Shown piece by piece: positions 9,421-18,531 of a stretch of DNA of 64,000 nt. The position numbers and the translations under genes were made by a program. The notes under the pieces were generated by a model. That model was not told where the DNA came from, did not search any database, and saw nothing but the letters and a program-made list of their open reading frames with translations. Position 1 is the stretch's first letter, and the number at the start of each line of letters is the position of its first letter. This stretch comes from Saprospiraceae bacterium (GTDB taxonomy: Bacteria; Bacteroidota; Bacteroidia; Chitinophagales; Saprospiraceae). The DNA is taken from positions 620,001-684,000 of the forward strand of contig JADKDE010000002.1 of NCBI GenBank assembly GCA_016718505.1, given 5' to 3'.

Positions 9421-9883
9421 GAATAAGTCAACGATAAACTTCAAAATTGATGTTGCTGATAAATTTACAACAATCAGCGTATTTTTTATAAATAAATGAT
9501 CAAAATGCTAAAGATTTCTTGAGCCCCATTTTTTACCACCGAATCTATTTCCCTCCCTCAAAATGACAGTTTAGTAATATCAATGGGCTCCCATTTTACA
9601 ACAAAATGTCGAAAAATCTTCGAATTTATACATTACATTATTTTTTCTCCCACTAAATACCACTTTTCTTAATTTTTTGGGTATATGGAGGTTTATTATA
9701 GGTTATGTATTAATTTAATGTTTATTTAACAGATTTACAGCTAGTATTAAATATAATTTATTATAATATATAAAAAGTGTATGCAATTTGTATAAAAAAT
9801 GTATTAATTCTTGTATAAAACATATGGTTATTTTGTTTAATGTGTCAAAAAAAAGCAAAAAAATTGAAATAAAATGTAAATAA

Positions 9884-9900
9884 GTGGTAATTGGTGGTAA
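9884..9900 (+). promoter_or_regulatory. Predicted MraZ operator (two direct repeats, 10-bp period)
   Basis: GTGGTAA occurs at 9884-9890 and again at 9894-9900, exactly one helical turn apart, 39 bases before the mraZ start. MraZ represses its own operon through direct TGG-containing repeats with this spacing. The repeats lie where the -33 element should be, which would block polymerase binding. Confidence 0.65.
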
Positions 9901-9908
9901 AATAATTC

Positions 9909-9916
9909 TACTTTTG
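9909..9916 (+). promoter_or_regulatory. Predicted -7 box of the dcw promoter
   Basis: TACTTTTG matches TAnnTTTG exactly, 23 bases before the mraZ ATG, implying a very short leader. No consensus -33 TTTG is present at the proper distance; the operator repeats occupy that place. Confidence 0.55.
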
Positions 9917-9939
9917 AAGTATCAACAGTTGAGAAGTAC

Positions 9940-10398
9940 ATGTTCCAGTTTTTTGGAGAATATGAATGTAGGTTAGATCCTAAAGGAAGGCTTAAAATCC
10001 CTTCTGCTTTGATTGAGAAGTTCAATGGAGATGGGGCGCCGCATTTTTACTTAAACAGAGGCTTTGAACAATGTATAAATCTGTATCCCAAAGATGTTTG
10101 GGATGCTCGTTTTGAAGGTCTGAAATCTTTGAATACTTATGATGCACAACATCGTGAGTTTCTTCGGTACTGTTTGCGAGGGATAAAGTTGGTTCAATGT
10201 GATAATGTTGAGCGGATTACACTGGGTAAGACTTTGTGTGAATATGCTAATATCAAGCAAGATATCATATTGATGGGGATGGGTGATTATCTCGAAATTT
10301 GGGATTCTCAAACATTTGACAATCTCCTTTCTAATAAACCCGAAGATTATGCCACATTGGCCCAGCAAGTTTTAGGGTCATCAAAAGGTAATATATGA
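9940..10398 (+). CDS. mraZ: Transcriptional regulator MraZ
   Basis: The 152-residue protein has two SpoVT/AbrB-type half-domains: FGEYECRLDPKGRLKIPSAL near the N-terminus and a second at about 85-130 (CDNVERITLGKTLCEYANI). MraZ forms a ring-shaped oligomer that binds direct repeats before its own gene and controls the division and cell wall cluster. Matching repeats are present at 9884-9900. It is the first gene of the cluster and its stop overlaps the rsmH start by four bases (ATGA), which suggests translational coupling. The length is normal. Confidence 0.95.
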   Translation: MFQFFGEYECRLDPKGRLKIPSALIEKFNGDGAPHFYLNRGFEQCINLYPKDVWDARFEGLKSLNTYDAQHREFLRYCLRGIKLVQCDNVERITLGKTLCEYANIKQDIILMGMGDYLEIWDSQTFDNLLSNKPEDYATLAQQVLGSSKGNI

Positions 10399-11297
10399 TC
10401 GATACTTATCATGTTCCCGTACTTCGGGATCGAACGATTGAATTATTGATTACCGACTTGAATGGCATATATGTCGATGCAACTTTTGGAGCGGGAGGCC
10501 ATACGAGAGCACTGTTGCAAAGTTTATCAAAGGAAGCAAAGGTTTTTGGATTTGATCAAGACGATGATGCCGCTGCCAATGTAGGTGGCGATTCAAGATT
10601 TCAACTGTGCCAATACAATTTTAGGTTTATTAAAAAAGTATTGAGATTGAATGGAGTAAGTCAGGTGGACGGAATTATGGCTGATTTGGGTGTGTCTTCG
10701 CATCAGTTTGACAAAGAGGAGAGAGGATTTAGTTATAGGGGAGAGGCTATGCTGGATATGAGGATGAACCAAAAATCAGAGTTGACCGCTAAGACCGTCT
10801 TGGCCACATATAGAGAAAGTGAATTATTGAACATATTCAGTGTGTACGGGGAAGTAAGAAATGCCCGACAATTGACTCGACAGATTCTTGATTGTCGGGC
10901 AAAACGCCCCTTAGAGACCACTCAAGATTTATTGAATGCGATAAATCCAGTTATGAAAGGAGATAAGTTCAAATACTTAGCTCAAGTTTTTCAAGCATTG
11001 CGTATCGAGGTTAATGATGAATTGAATGCTTTGAAGGACTTGTTGGAGCAAGGTTTTGAATTGCTAAAGCCAGGAGGAAGAATGGTCGTTTTGACTTATC
11101 ACTCTTTGGAAGATAGAATGGTTAAGAATTTTTTTAAATACGGCAATATAGACGGTGAGATAGTGAGTGATTTTTATGGCAATATAAAAAGGCCATTTGA
11201 GATCATAACGAAAAAGCCGATCGTGCCAGATATGAAAGAGCAGAAAACGAATCCAAGGTCTCAAAGTGCTAAATTAAGGGCTGGGGCTAAGGTTTAG
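10395..11297 (+). CDS. rsmH: 16S rRNA m4C1402 methyltransferase RsmH (MraW)
   Basis: The 300-residue enzyme methylates N4 of cytosine 1402 of 16S rRNA using S-adenosylmethionine. The SAM-binding motif VDATFGAGGHTRALL is at about residues 27-41, and the family signatures MADLGVSSHQFD and ERGFSYRGEAMLDMRM follow. VVLTYHSLEDRMVKNFF is near the C-terminus, with the usual basic tail NPRSQSAKLRAGAKV. Its ATG overlaps the mraZ stop. It is the second gene of the cluster, its conserved place, and is followed 20 bases later by the ftsL-like gene. Confidence 0.97.
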   Translation: MIDTYHVPVLRDRTIELLITDLNGIYVDATFGAGGHTRALLQSLSKEAKVFGFDQDDDAAANVGGDSRFQLCQYNFRFIKKVLRLNGVSQVDGIMADLGVSSHQFDKEERGFSYRGEAMLDMRMNQKSELTAKTVLATYRESELLNIFSVYGEVRNARQLTRQILDCRAKRPLETTQDLLNAINPVMKGDKFKYLAQVFQALRIEVNDELNALKDLLEQGFELLKPGGRMVVLTYHSLEDRMVKNFFKYGNIDGEIVSDFYGNIKRPFEIITKKPIVPDMKEQKTNPRSQSAKLRAGAKV

Positions 11298-11299
11298 GA

Positions 11300-11312
11300 T
11301 AAGAAAACTACA
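11300..11312 (+). promoter_or_regulatory. TAAGAAAACTACA motif before ftsL
   Basis: This 13-base string ends five bases before the ftsL ATG. Exactly the same string lies before ftsW (18517-18529) and inside the 235-bp repeat units downstream of ftsZ. Its function is not known; a translation-initiation or regulatory role is inferred from position only. Confidence 0.4.
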
Positions 11313-11317
11313 ATATT

Positions 11318-11626
11318 ATGGGAAACATGGGTAATGGCAACTCGATGTTAAAAGGCATGTTCCAAACAGGTTACATGGTGAAAAATATGCCTTTTTTATA
11401 CTTTTTAGGATTATTGTGCTTGGTTTATATCGCCAATGCGCATCATACTGAAAAGAAATTGAGATTGATTCATAAAATGAAAGAAGATTTGAAGGAAATC
11501 AGATGGCAATACATGAGCCAAAAGTCTGAGTTGATGTATAGCAGCACCTATACACAAATCGCCAAAAGCCTAGAAAGTGAAGATTTGCAAGTAGCTGGAA
11601 AGCTACCTAAAAAAGTGAAAATATAA
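11318..11626 (+). CDS. ftsL: FtsL-like division protein
   Basis: The 102-residue bitopic protein has a short cytoplasmic part, one membrane segment (about 24-41, MPFLYFLGLLCLVYIA) and a charged periplasmic helix (about 45-75) of coiled-coil character. In other bacteria FtsL forms a complex with FtsQ and FtsB and activates FtsWI septal synthesis. Sequence conservation in this family is low; the call rests on topology, size and the invariant place between rsmH and the transpeptidase gene. A short perfect hairpin starts directly at its stop (11627-11643). A second ATG three codons in is possible. Confidence 0.85.
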   Translation: MGNMGNGNSMLKGMFQTGYMVKNMPFLYFLGLLCLVYIANAHHTEKKLRLIHKMKEDLKEIRWQYMSQKSELMYSSTYTQIAKSLESEDLQVAGKLPKKVKI

Positions 11627-11643
11627 GCCTTTAACGTAAAGGC
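11627..11643 (+). other. Small perfect hairpin after ftsL
   Basis: GCCTTTA and TAAAGGC pair across a three-base loop immediately after the ftsL stop. There is no T-run, so it is not a standard terminator; it could be a processing or mRNA-stability element in the 213-bp gap before ftsI. Confidence 0.4.
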
Positions 11644-11839
11644 AGACAAGTAAAACAAAACGTAAAAACAAAGAGAAGCCAATTAGCTAAACTCTTACAA
11701 TGATTTCATAATAATTTCAAAAGATCGAAGTAGATTTTTTGAGGTAATGACCGAACGTAATGGCTATTTAACCAGCAATAATACTGGTATGGATTGCGCA
11801 TTGTAATGTTAGATATTGGTACTCAAGATAAGTGAAATT

Positions 11840-13997
11840 ATGACAATTAAAAACGAGATAGTGATCAGATTGTGGATAGTATTCCTAGGAGTACTGTGCA
11901 CTATGTTCGTTATATTCGGTAAGGTTTTTACGGTTGGAATACTTCAACAAGATCGCTGGAAAAAAGCCAATGAAGACTTATATGTCAAATCTGTAAAAAT
12001 TGACGCCGATAGGGGCGATATCATAGCAGATGATGGCAGTTTGCTCGCTACTTCAATGCCATTTTATGAAATTCGAGTGGATATGTCCACCAAGACATTG
12101 GATTCTGCCAATCGGAAAGAAAAAGATGTTTTCATTAAGAATATTGACTCACTTTCATGGTATCTGGCACACCAAGTAAAGCCTTACAAATCAGCCCATT
12201 TTTACAAAGAATATTTAACCAAAATGCGCCGCGAAAACAATCGCCATGCATTGCTTTTTGATGAGGTAGATCACGAAACATATTTGCACCTAAAAACCTT
12301 CCCTATTTTTCGAAGAGGTAAAAATGCAGGTGGCTTGATAGCCTATAAGACCAGTAGAAGATATCGACCTTTCAAGGAATTGGCATTTAGAACCATTGGA
12401 CTCAATCGGAAAATATCGGATACCATTCAGTCCAATATCGGATTAGAGAAATCCTATGACCACGTATTGAGAGGGGAAGAAGGCGAAGTAAAAATGCAAA
12501 AAATAGGCCCAGGAATGTTCATTCCAATTGACAATCTAGCCTCCGTTAAGCCAAAGCGTGGAAAGGATATTGTTACTACGCTAAATATTAATTTTCAAGA
12601 TATAGCGCATAATGCATTGATTGATGGCCTGAAAAGGCATGATGCGGAATTTGGAACTGCCATAATCATGGAAGTAAAAAGTGGTGCCATCAAGGCCATG
12701 GTCAATCTCGGTAAAGATGGAGATACTTATAGTGAAATAATGAACTACGGTATCGCCTATGCGACTGAGCCTGGAAGTACCTTCAAATTGGCTTCGATGA
12801 TCGCTTTACTCGAGGATGGCTATGTTAAACCTGACGATTCGATCAATTTATTGAGTGGCAAGAAAATATATTCAGGGGGATATTTAATGCAGGATGCTGA
12901 AAAACACAGTATATCATGGACAACGGTTCAGCACGCATTTGAAGAGTCTTCAAATGTTGGGATTTCTTCCTTGGTACATAAATATTATGGTCCTGGAAAA
13001 AATGCCACAAAATATGTCGGATGGTTGAAAAAATTAAAACTTTGGAATCCAACGGACATAGACTTGGACGGTGAAGTTAATCCCAAAATGAAAGAAGCTT
13101 TCGATATGAAAAATGGCTGGAGTGCCTTGTCTCTGCCTTGGATGGCCATTGGATACGAAATAAAATTAACTCCTTTGCAAATACTCAACTTGTACAATAT
13201 GGTCGCCAATAATGGAGTAATGGTGAAGCCCCATTTGGTTTCAGAATTCCAATCGGTTGGAGAAACTACTGATCGATTTGGTACTACGGTAGTGGCAGAT
13301 GACTTGATGTCCGAGAAAACCCTAGAAACAATCCGTGGGATGCTCGAGGGAGTAGTGCTTCGAGGTACTATGAAACATCGAAAGTCTGATAAATATAATT
13401 TTGCTGGTAAAACAGGGACTTCCATATTTAAGTATGGACAAAAAGGTCAAAAAGCACAAGCTTATCAAAGCAGTTTTGTGGGTTATTTCCCTGCGGAAAA
13501 CCCCAAATATAGCTGCATCGTAGTGGTAAATAGCCCTAGACAAAATGGATATTATGGTAGTGTAGTAGCGGGACCAGTTTTAGGGAGATTGCGGATAAAA
13601 TTTTCGCGACCAGCAGGGAGCTTCATAAGTATATGAATGATACTTTGGAAACAAAATTAATAGCAAAATCCACCAAGCCATTGCGTGCGGTTGGAAATGC
13701 TGGTGACATAAAAGTCCTAGCTCAAAACTTGGGGTTGAGAGGAACTAAAAAAATCAAGGAAGGAGAAGTAGTCCAAATCGTAGCTAAGGAGACCGAATGT
13801 TCGATTGAGAATAAGATGGTGGCCAAAGATAAAACTCCAAATGTTGTCGGATGGGACTAAGAGATGCGATATTCGCCCTAGAGGATAGAGGATTGAAAGT
13901 CCAGGTCAAAGGTGGTGGTGGTCGAGTGGTGAGACAAAGCGTGACACCATTGACGCCAGTTCATGGACAACAAATCGAATTATATTTGAACAGATGA
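11840..13997 (+). CDS. ftsI: Septal peptidoglycan transpeptidase FtsI/PBP with PASTA domain, split by two frameshifts
   Basis: The transpeptidase crosslinks septal peptidoglycan. The first reading frame holds a membrane anchor (about 8-30), the dimerisation region (DADRGDIIADDG) and the catalytic domain with active-site STFK (Ser 313), SSN (in EESSNVGIS) and KTGT (Lys 524). A base is missing near 13578-13581 (four T where five are needed); reading on in the next frame gives FREIADKIFATSRELHKYM. A second base is missing near 13849-13851; beyond it the frame gives PNVVG-MGLRDAIFALEDRG to YLNR, a PASTA domain. Restored, the protein is about 719 residues, normal for Bacteroidota. The ATG at 11840 is preferred to a TTG at 11816. 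The stop overlaps murE (ATGA). An essential gene is unlikely to be broken twice, so errors are the likely cause. Confidence 0.9.
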
Positions 13998-15493
13998 TGG
14001 GAGTCGTATTATCAAATATAATCACTAAAATAGAGACGATAAAAGTCTTGGGGTCTTTGGAAAGAACAGTAAATGTCTTGACCTTGGACTCAAGAGAGAA
14101 AGTTGATAAAGGATTGTTTTTCGCAGTGAAAGGAAGCTTAAGAAATGGACATGAATTCATTGGACAGGCTGTATCTAAGGGTTGTGAGGTAGTGATATGT
14201 GAAGATATGCCAACGCAAGAGTTGAATGATATCACGGTAATACTAGTTGCAAATGTAGGTAAGATCATAGGAGAAGTGGCGTCTTTATTTTATGATGAAC
14301 CTAGCAAAAAAATGACCATGGTTGGGGTGACTGGTACGAATGGAAAGACTACGGTTGCTACTTTACTTTACCAATGCCTCAGTTCACTCGGTCAAAAAGT
14401 TGGTTTGATATCCACAGTTGAAAATAGGATAGCTGAAAAAGTCATACCATCTACGCATACAACACCAGATGCCATCAACTTACAAAAATTGTTGGCGGAA
14501 ATGGCAGACGAAGGCTGTACGTATGTTTTCATGGAAGTTAGCAGCCATGCATTGGTTCAATGCAGGACTGCGGGCATCGAATTCAAGGGTGGAATTTTTA
14601 CGAATATCACCCAGGATCACTTGGATTATCACAAGACATTTGATCAATACATCAAGGCCAAAAAATTATTCTTCGATGGGTTGGGTAAAGACTCATTCGC
14701 ATTGGTGAATAAGGATGACAGAAACCATGGCATCATGGTACAAAATACCAAGGCTGATGTTAAAACATATGCATTAAAAACGGTGGCTGATTACAAAGCG
14801 AGATTGGTTGAGAATAACCGCACGGGTCTAGCAATGTCCCTTGATGGAAAAGACTTCTATGGCAGGATGATTGGAGAATTCAATGCTTACAATCTCCTGG
14901 TGGTATATGCTACTTTGGTCGAATTGGGTTTCGCAAAAGATGAAATACTGACTGCGCTCAGCACCTTGAGAGGCCCTCGTGGACGATTTGAATATTATTT
15001 TGATAGTGAAAAAAATATTACAGCTATCGTGGATTATGCACACACACCCGATGCTTTGGAAAATGTGTTGGAGACCATAAAAAGCTGGAGAAATAGAGGA
15101 AAAATAGTAACCGTAGTGGGCTGTGGTGGCAATAGAGATAAGGATAAACGTCCCAAGATGGCTAAAATAGGAAGCAATTATAGCGATGTTTTGGTTTTGA
15201 CTTCTGATAATCCTAGAGATGAAGACCCCGAGGCGATACTACAAGATATGGAAAAAGGAATCGCATCGACAGGTGGTAAAAAGACCTTTAAGATTTCTGA
15301 CAGAAAGGAAGCGATAAAAGTTGCTTTTGCTATGTGCTCGGCAGAGGATATACTGCTAGTAGCTGGCAAAGGCCATGAAACATATCAAGAAATCAAGGGT
15401 GTAAAATACCCATTCGATGATGCACAGGTGATACAAGATTTAATAGGGAGTGGACACCCTAACGATATATACGAAGTAGGTTCTTTTAATTAG
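13994..15493 (+). CDS. murE: UDP-MurNAc-tripeptide synthetase MurE (meso-DAP adding)
   Basis: The 499-residue Mur ligase adds the third residue to UDP-MurNAc-L-Ala-D-Glu. The ATP loop GVTGTNGKTT is at about 110, followed by the conserved TTPD and EVSSHAL motifs. DNPRDEDP at about residue 405 is the motif that selects meso-diaminopimelate rather than lysine, so the wall is predicted to be the DAP type. KGHETYQ near the C-terminus is also typical. The ATG overlaps the end of the ftsI PASTA segment by four bases. A terminator-like structure follows 16 bases after the stop. A second Met at residue 2 makes the exact start uncertain by one codon. Confidence 0.96.
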   Translation: MMGVVLSNIITKIETIKVLGSLERTVNVLTLDSREKVDKGLFFAVKGSLRNGHEFIGQAVSKGCEVVICEDMPTQELNDITVILVANVGKIIGEVASLFYDEPSKKMTMVGVTGTNGKTTVATLLYQCLSSLGQKVGLISTVENRIAEKVIPSTHTTPDAINLQKLLAEMADEGCTYVFMEVSSHALVQCRTAGIEFKGGIFTNITQDHLDYHKTFDQYIKAKKLFFDGLGKDSFALVNKDDRNHGIMVQNTKADVKTYALKTVADYKARLVENNRTGLAMSLDGKDFYGRMIGEFNAYNLLVVYATLVELGFAKDEILTALSTLRGPRGRFEYYFDSEKNITAIVDYAHTPDALENVLETIKSWRNRGKIVTVVGCGGNRDKDKRPKMAKIGSNYSDVLVLTSDNPRDEDPEAILQDMEKGIASTGGKKTFKISDRKEAIKVAFAMCSAEDILLVAGKGHETYQEIKGVKYPFDDAQVIQDLIGSGHPNDIYEVGSFN

Positions 15494-15508
15494 CACAAGT
15501 TGGTAATG

Positions 15509-15574
15509 ACAGGTGCAGCGGACACGAACGCGTGTTATTTAACCTAAACTGTTAATTCCGCTGCCTGTTTTTTT
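15509..15574 (+). terminator. Intrinsic terminator between murE and mraY
   Basis: ACAGGTGCAGCGGA (15509-15522) pairs with TCCGCTGCCTGT (15557-15568) with a two-base bulge, enclosing a smaller CACG/CGTG hairpin, and is followed by seven T. It lies inside the dcw cluster, so it would terminate or attenuate transcription before mraY. Confidence 0.7.
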
Positions 15575-15600
15575 AAAAAAGAGAGAAACAGAGCAAGTAA

Positions 15601-15667
15601 GCGATAGGGATAGAAGCCGGCACGAAGTAAGGCGGATAGCCCGGTAGTCCCGAATGGGACGAATCGC
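15601..15667 (+). ncRNA. Structured element, copy A (AGGGATAGAAG...GGATAGCCCGG)
   Basis: GCGAT (15601-15605) and ATCGC (15663-15667) form a closing stem. Inside are AGGGATAGAAG (15606-15616), a short CCG/CGG stem, GGATAGCCCGG (15634-15644) and a GTCCC/GGGAC hairpin (15647-15660). Two further copies with different but still complementary stem sequences lie at 34140-34267 and, reversed, at 52288-52392. It sits in the mraY leader 46 bases before the start. The architecture is familiar from Bacteroidota intergenic regions; I cannot say whether it matches a named Rfam family such as Flavo-1. Confidence 0.6.
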
Positions 15668-15713
15668 CCATAAAAACAATTTAAACAACAAGAAAGTAAC
15701 GATAAAACATAAC

Positions 15714-16967
15714 ATGCTGTACTATTTATTTGATTATTTGGACAAACAATTCGATCTGCCGGGAGCGGGTTTGTTCCACTATATTACCTTCAGAGCGGGG
15801 TTAGCTACCGTTCTGTCGTTGATCATTTCGATAGTATTTGGGCAGCGCATTATTGATTATCTTCAGAAAAAACAGATCGGCGAAACGGTTCGCGATCTAG
15901 GTCTAGAGGGGCAAAAAGCCAAGGAAGGAACGCCTACGATGGGTGGTATCATCATCATCATGGCCATTTTGATTCCTAGTCTTTTGTTGGCGCGATTGAA
16001 CAATGTATATATCATCGTCATGTTGGTTACAACGGTCTGGATGGGTACGATTGGCTTCATCGATGATTATATCAAGGTGTTTTTGAAAAATAAGGAGGGG
16101 CTGAGTGGAAAATTCAAAATCCTCGGTCAAGTGGGGTGCGGTCTGTTCGTGTCTTTGGTGATGCTATTCAACGATAATGTCGTCGTGCGAATGAATTACG
16201 AAGAGGCCATGGCCCAAAACTATCCGATCGTGCAAAGGGTGAAAGCGGACGACCACAAAGGGCAATTGCAAGAGATGGCTTATGTGAAAACTTCCATTAC
16301 CAACGTCCCATTCGTGAAAGGAAATATGCTAGAATATAGCTCTGTGCTTTGGTTTTTGAAGGAAAATAAAGACAAATGGGTATGGTTGATATTTATTCCG
16401 ATGGTAATATTCATCGTGACGGCCGTATCGAATGCTGCAAATCTGACCGACGGGCTGGATGGGCTCGCCGCGGGTGTGTCGGCAACAAGCGGAGCGGTTT
16501 TGGCGATCATCTCTTATGTTTCTGGTAGCGCGATCATAGCTGATTATTTGAATATTTTTTACCTACCCTATACGGGAGAATTGATGATATTTTCAGCTTG
16601 TTTTGTAGGAGGATGCACTGGATTCTTGTGGTACAATGCCCCTCCAGCGAAAATATTTATGGGGGATACGGGAAGTTTGGCCCTCGGAGGTATCATAGCT
16701 GTGATGGCTATATTGCTGAGAAAAGAGCTCTTGATTCCTATTCTTTGTGGAGTATTTTTGATTGAAAATTTGTCAGTTGTATTGCAGGTTTCATATTTCA
16801 AATATACCAAGTACAAATATGGCGAGGGTAGAAGGATATTTTTGATGTCACCACTGCACCATCACTACCAAAAGATGGGTATTCCAGAGACAAAGATAGT
16901 CGTGCGATTTTGGATCATCAGCATTTTGTTAGCAGTATTGACTTTGATTACGCTAAAAATTAGGTAA
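15714..16967 (+). CDS. mraY: Phospho-MurNAc-pentapeptide transferase MraY
   Basis: The integral membrane enzyme makes lipid I by transferring phospho-MurNAc-pentapeptide to undecaprenyl phosphate. The conserved motifs are GTPTMGG, FIDDYIKV (Asp-Asp), NAANLTDGLDGLAAG, FMGDTGSLALGG and SPLHHHYQ near the C-terminus, with about ten membrane segments. An ATG at 15654 is in frame but would add 20 non-conserved residues and run through structured element A. MLYYLFDYLDKQF at 15714 is the usual Bacteroidota N-terminus, giving 417 residues, normal for the phylum. Confidence 0.96.
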   Translation: MLYYLFDYLDKQFDLPGAGLFHYITFRAGLATVLSLIISIVFGQRIIDYLQKKQIGETVRDLGLEGQKAKEGTPTMGGIIIIMAILIPSLLLARLNNVYIIVMLVTTVWMGTIGFIDDYIKVFLKNKEGLSGKFKILGQVGCGLFVSLVMLFNDNVVVRMNYEEAMAQNYPIVQRVKADDHKGQLQEMAYVKTSITNVPFVKGNMLEYSSVLWFLKENKDKWVWLIFIPMVIFIVTAVSNAANLTDGLDGLAAGVSATSGAVLAIISYVSGSAIIADYLNIFYLPYTGELMIFSACFVGGCTGFLWYNAPPAKIFMGDTGSLALGGIIAVMAILLRKELLIPILCGVFLIENLSVVLQVSYFKYTKYKYGEGRRIFLMSPLHHHYQKMGIPETKIVVRFWIISILLAVLTLITLKIR

Positions 16968-17067
16968 AACTGGCAAGATAAATGAATTATAGAATTATTT
17001 AATATATTTTTCCTTAAAAATTAATAAAATAAATAGTAAAAAAAATTATAATATTAAAAAAAAATTA

Positions 17068-17075
17068 TATATTTG
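17068..17075 (+). promoter_or_regulatory. Possible internal promoter before murD
   Basis: TATATTTG matches TAnnTTTG exactly, in a very AT-rich 110-bp gap, but only two bases separate it from the murD GTG. Initiation from it would make a nearly leaderless murD message. No clear -33 box is seen. Confidence 0.3.
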
Positions 17076-17077
17076 CA

Positions 17078-18405
17078 GTGAACAAAGAACCTCAAGAGTT
17101 TAAAAGAATCGTAATACTAGGTGCTGGAGAAAGCGGGACTGGAGCTGCCGTCCTTGGTAGATCTGTAGGGTATAGCGTCGTCGTATCGGATTCGAAAATC
17201 ATCAAAGAGGAAGAAAAAGAACTATTGCAAAAAATAGGTGCGCATTTTGAAGAAAGTGGGTATAATTTTGAAAGACTGAGACAAACAGATTTGGTAATAA
17301 AAGTCCTGGGATTCCAGAAAATGCGGCTATCGTCAAGTCATTTAGACAAGTGGGGATAGAAGTCATTTCTGAGATTGAGTTTGGTTTTAGACATGCGAAG
17401 GGTCAAGTCATCGCCATCACTGGAAGCAATGGGAAGACAACTACCACCAAGTTAATTCATCATATTCTAGCAAAGGCTAATTATGATGTTGGATTGGGAG
17501 GAAATATTGGCTTCAGTTTTGCTAGGTTGGTGGCAGAATCTCCTACAGAATGGTACGTTTTGGAGATTTCATCCTTTCAGTTGGATGACATTGTCACTTT
17601 CAAGCCTAAAATATCCATAGTGACCAATATCACGCCCGATCACTTAGATAGGTATGACTATGATTTTGATAAATACGCCACGGCAAAATTGCGCATTTGT
17701 GAGAATCAAGATGAATCAGATCTTCTAATATATAGTGAGCAAGATGAAGTGATCAGCAGTAGGCTTGAAAAGTTGGAGAGCCAATGTCAAAAAATTGGGA
17801 TAAAACCACCTAAATCTAATGAGCTTTTGATCAGTAAAAATGGTCAAAAATTTAAACTGGGAAATCCCAATCTGAAAGGAAAGCACAATGCGTTGAATGC
17901 TTTGTGTGCTATAGAAGCGGCATTAGCGAGTGGGGTTGCCCCAGAGGTCATACAAGCTGGTCTTGATGATTTCCAAAATGCACCGCATAGGCTAGAAAGA
18001 GTGGGGGAATTCGGAGGTGTAGTGTTTACCAATGATAGTAAGGCGACCAATGTAGATTCTGTGTGGTATGCTCTGGATGCCATCGACGCGCCTATAATTT
18101 GGATCGTAGGAGGAACCGATAAGGGCAATGATTATAGCCCATTGGATGATTTGGTTAGGGAAAAAGTGAAATGTATCGTTTGTCTCGGATTGGAAAATTT
18201 GAAAATTATAAAGCATTATGAAGAATTTGGAATACCGATTTTCGATACTTCAAGTTTGGGATTGTGTTTTGAAAAAATAAAAGAGGTGGCAAAGGAGGGT
18301 GATCAAGTTTTATTGTCTCCTGCCTGCGCAAGTTTTGATTTGTTCCGAAATTATGAAGATCGAGGGGAGCAATTCAAGGCTGGAGTTAAGGTGAATTTTG
18401 GGTAA
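17078..18405 (+). CDS. murD: UDP-MurNAc-L-Ala:D-Glu ligase MurD, split by one frameshift
   Basis: MurD adds D-glutamate to UDP-MurNAc-L-Ala. The first frame (from GTG 17078) holds the N-terminal fold, KRIVILGAGESGTGAAVLG. The rest of the enzyme lies in the next frame: ATP loop AITGSNGKTTTTK, EISSFQLDDI, NITPDHLDRY, NDSKATNVDS and the C-terminal LLSPACASFDLF. The break is at 17299-17302, where four A are present and five are needed. Restoring one A gives IKSPGIPENAAIVKSF, the classic MurD 'KSPGIP' motif spanning the break. The complete protein is about 442 residues. The gene is essential and otherwise intact, so a sequencing indel is the likely explanation. An ATG-like start at 17350 would remove the UDP-binding domain and is not real. 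Confidence 0.93.
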
Positions 18406-18516
18406 GAAATAAGAAATGGTTATTGTAAGAGTAGGTGGATTTTAGGATCTTCCTGCTTCGTAAGATTATATATTTATTTAAAAGAAATACTTTATTAGAA
18501 GACTAAGGTATCAGAT

Positions 18517-18529
18517 TAAGAAAACTACA
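18517..18529 (+). promoter_or_regulatory. TAAGAAAACTACA motif before ftsW
   Basis: The same 13-base string found before ftsL (11300-11312) and in the repeat array ends two bases before the ATG at 18532. Its conservation at two starts of the cluster points to a shared signal in the leader; the mechanism is unknown. Confidence 0.4.
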
Positions 18530-18531
18530 TT

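Larger units (their letters stand above)
9445..9939. other. Upstream region of the dcw cluster (about 500 bp)
   Basis: No coding frame is apparent. The right end carries the mraZ operator and promoter (9884-9916). A weak long-range inverted repeat pairs GAGCCCCATT (9521-9530, one bulged C) with AATGGGCTC (9582-9590). TTACCAC at 9533-9539 and TACCAC near 9658 are inverted copies of the operator core but may be chance. The stretch from about 9700 to 9860 is extremely AT-rich. Confidence 0.5.

Noticed and set aside
9521..9590. Terminator or riboswitch upstream of mraZ
   Set aside because: The inverted repeat is short, has a loop of about 50 bases and is not followed by a T-run; it is noted only as weak structure.
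13633..13860. Separate 75-residue gene after ftsI
   Set aside because: It is the frame-shifted continuation of the ftsI product leading into the PASTA domain.
17350..18405. Independent short MurD starting at 17350
   Set aside because: It lacks the UDP-binding domain, which is intact in the preceding frame; one missing A explains the split.
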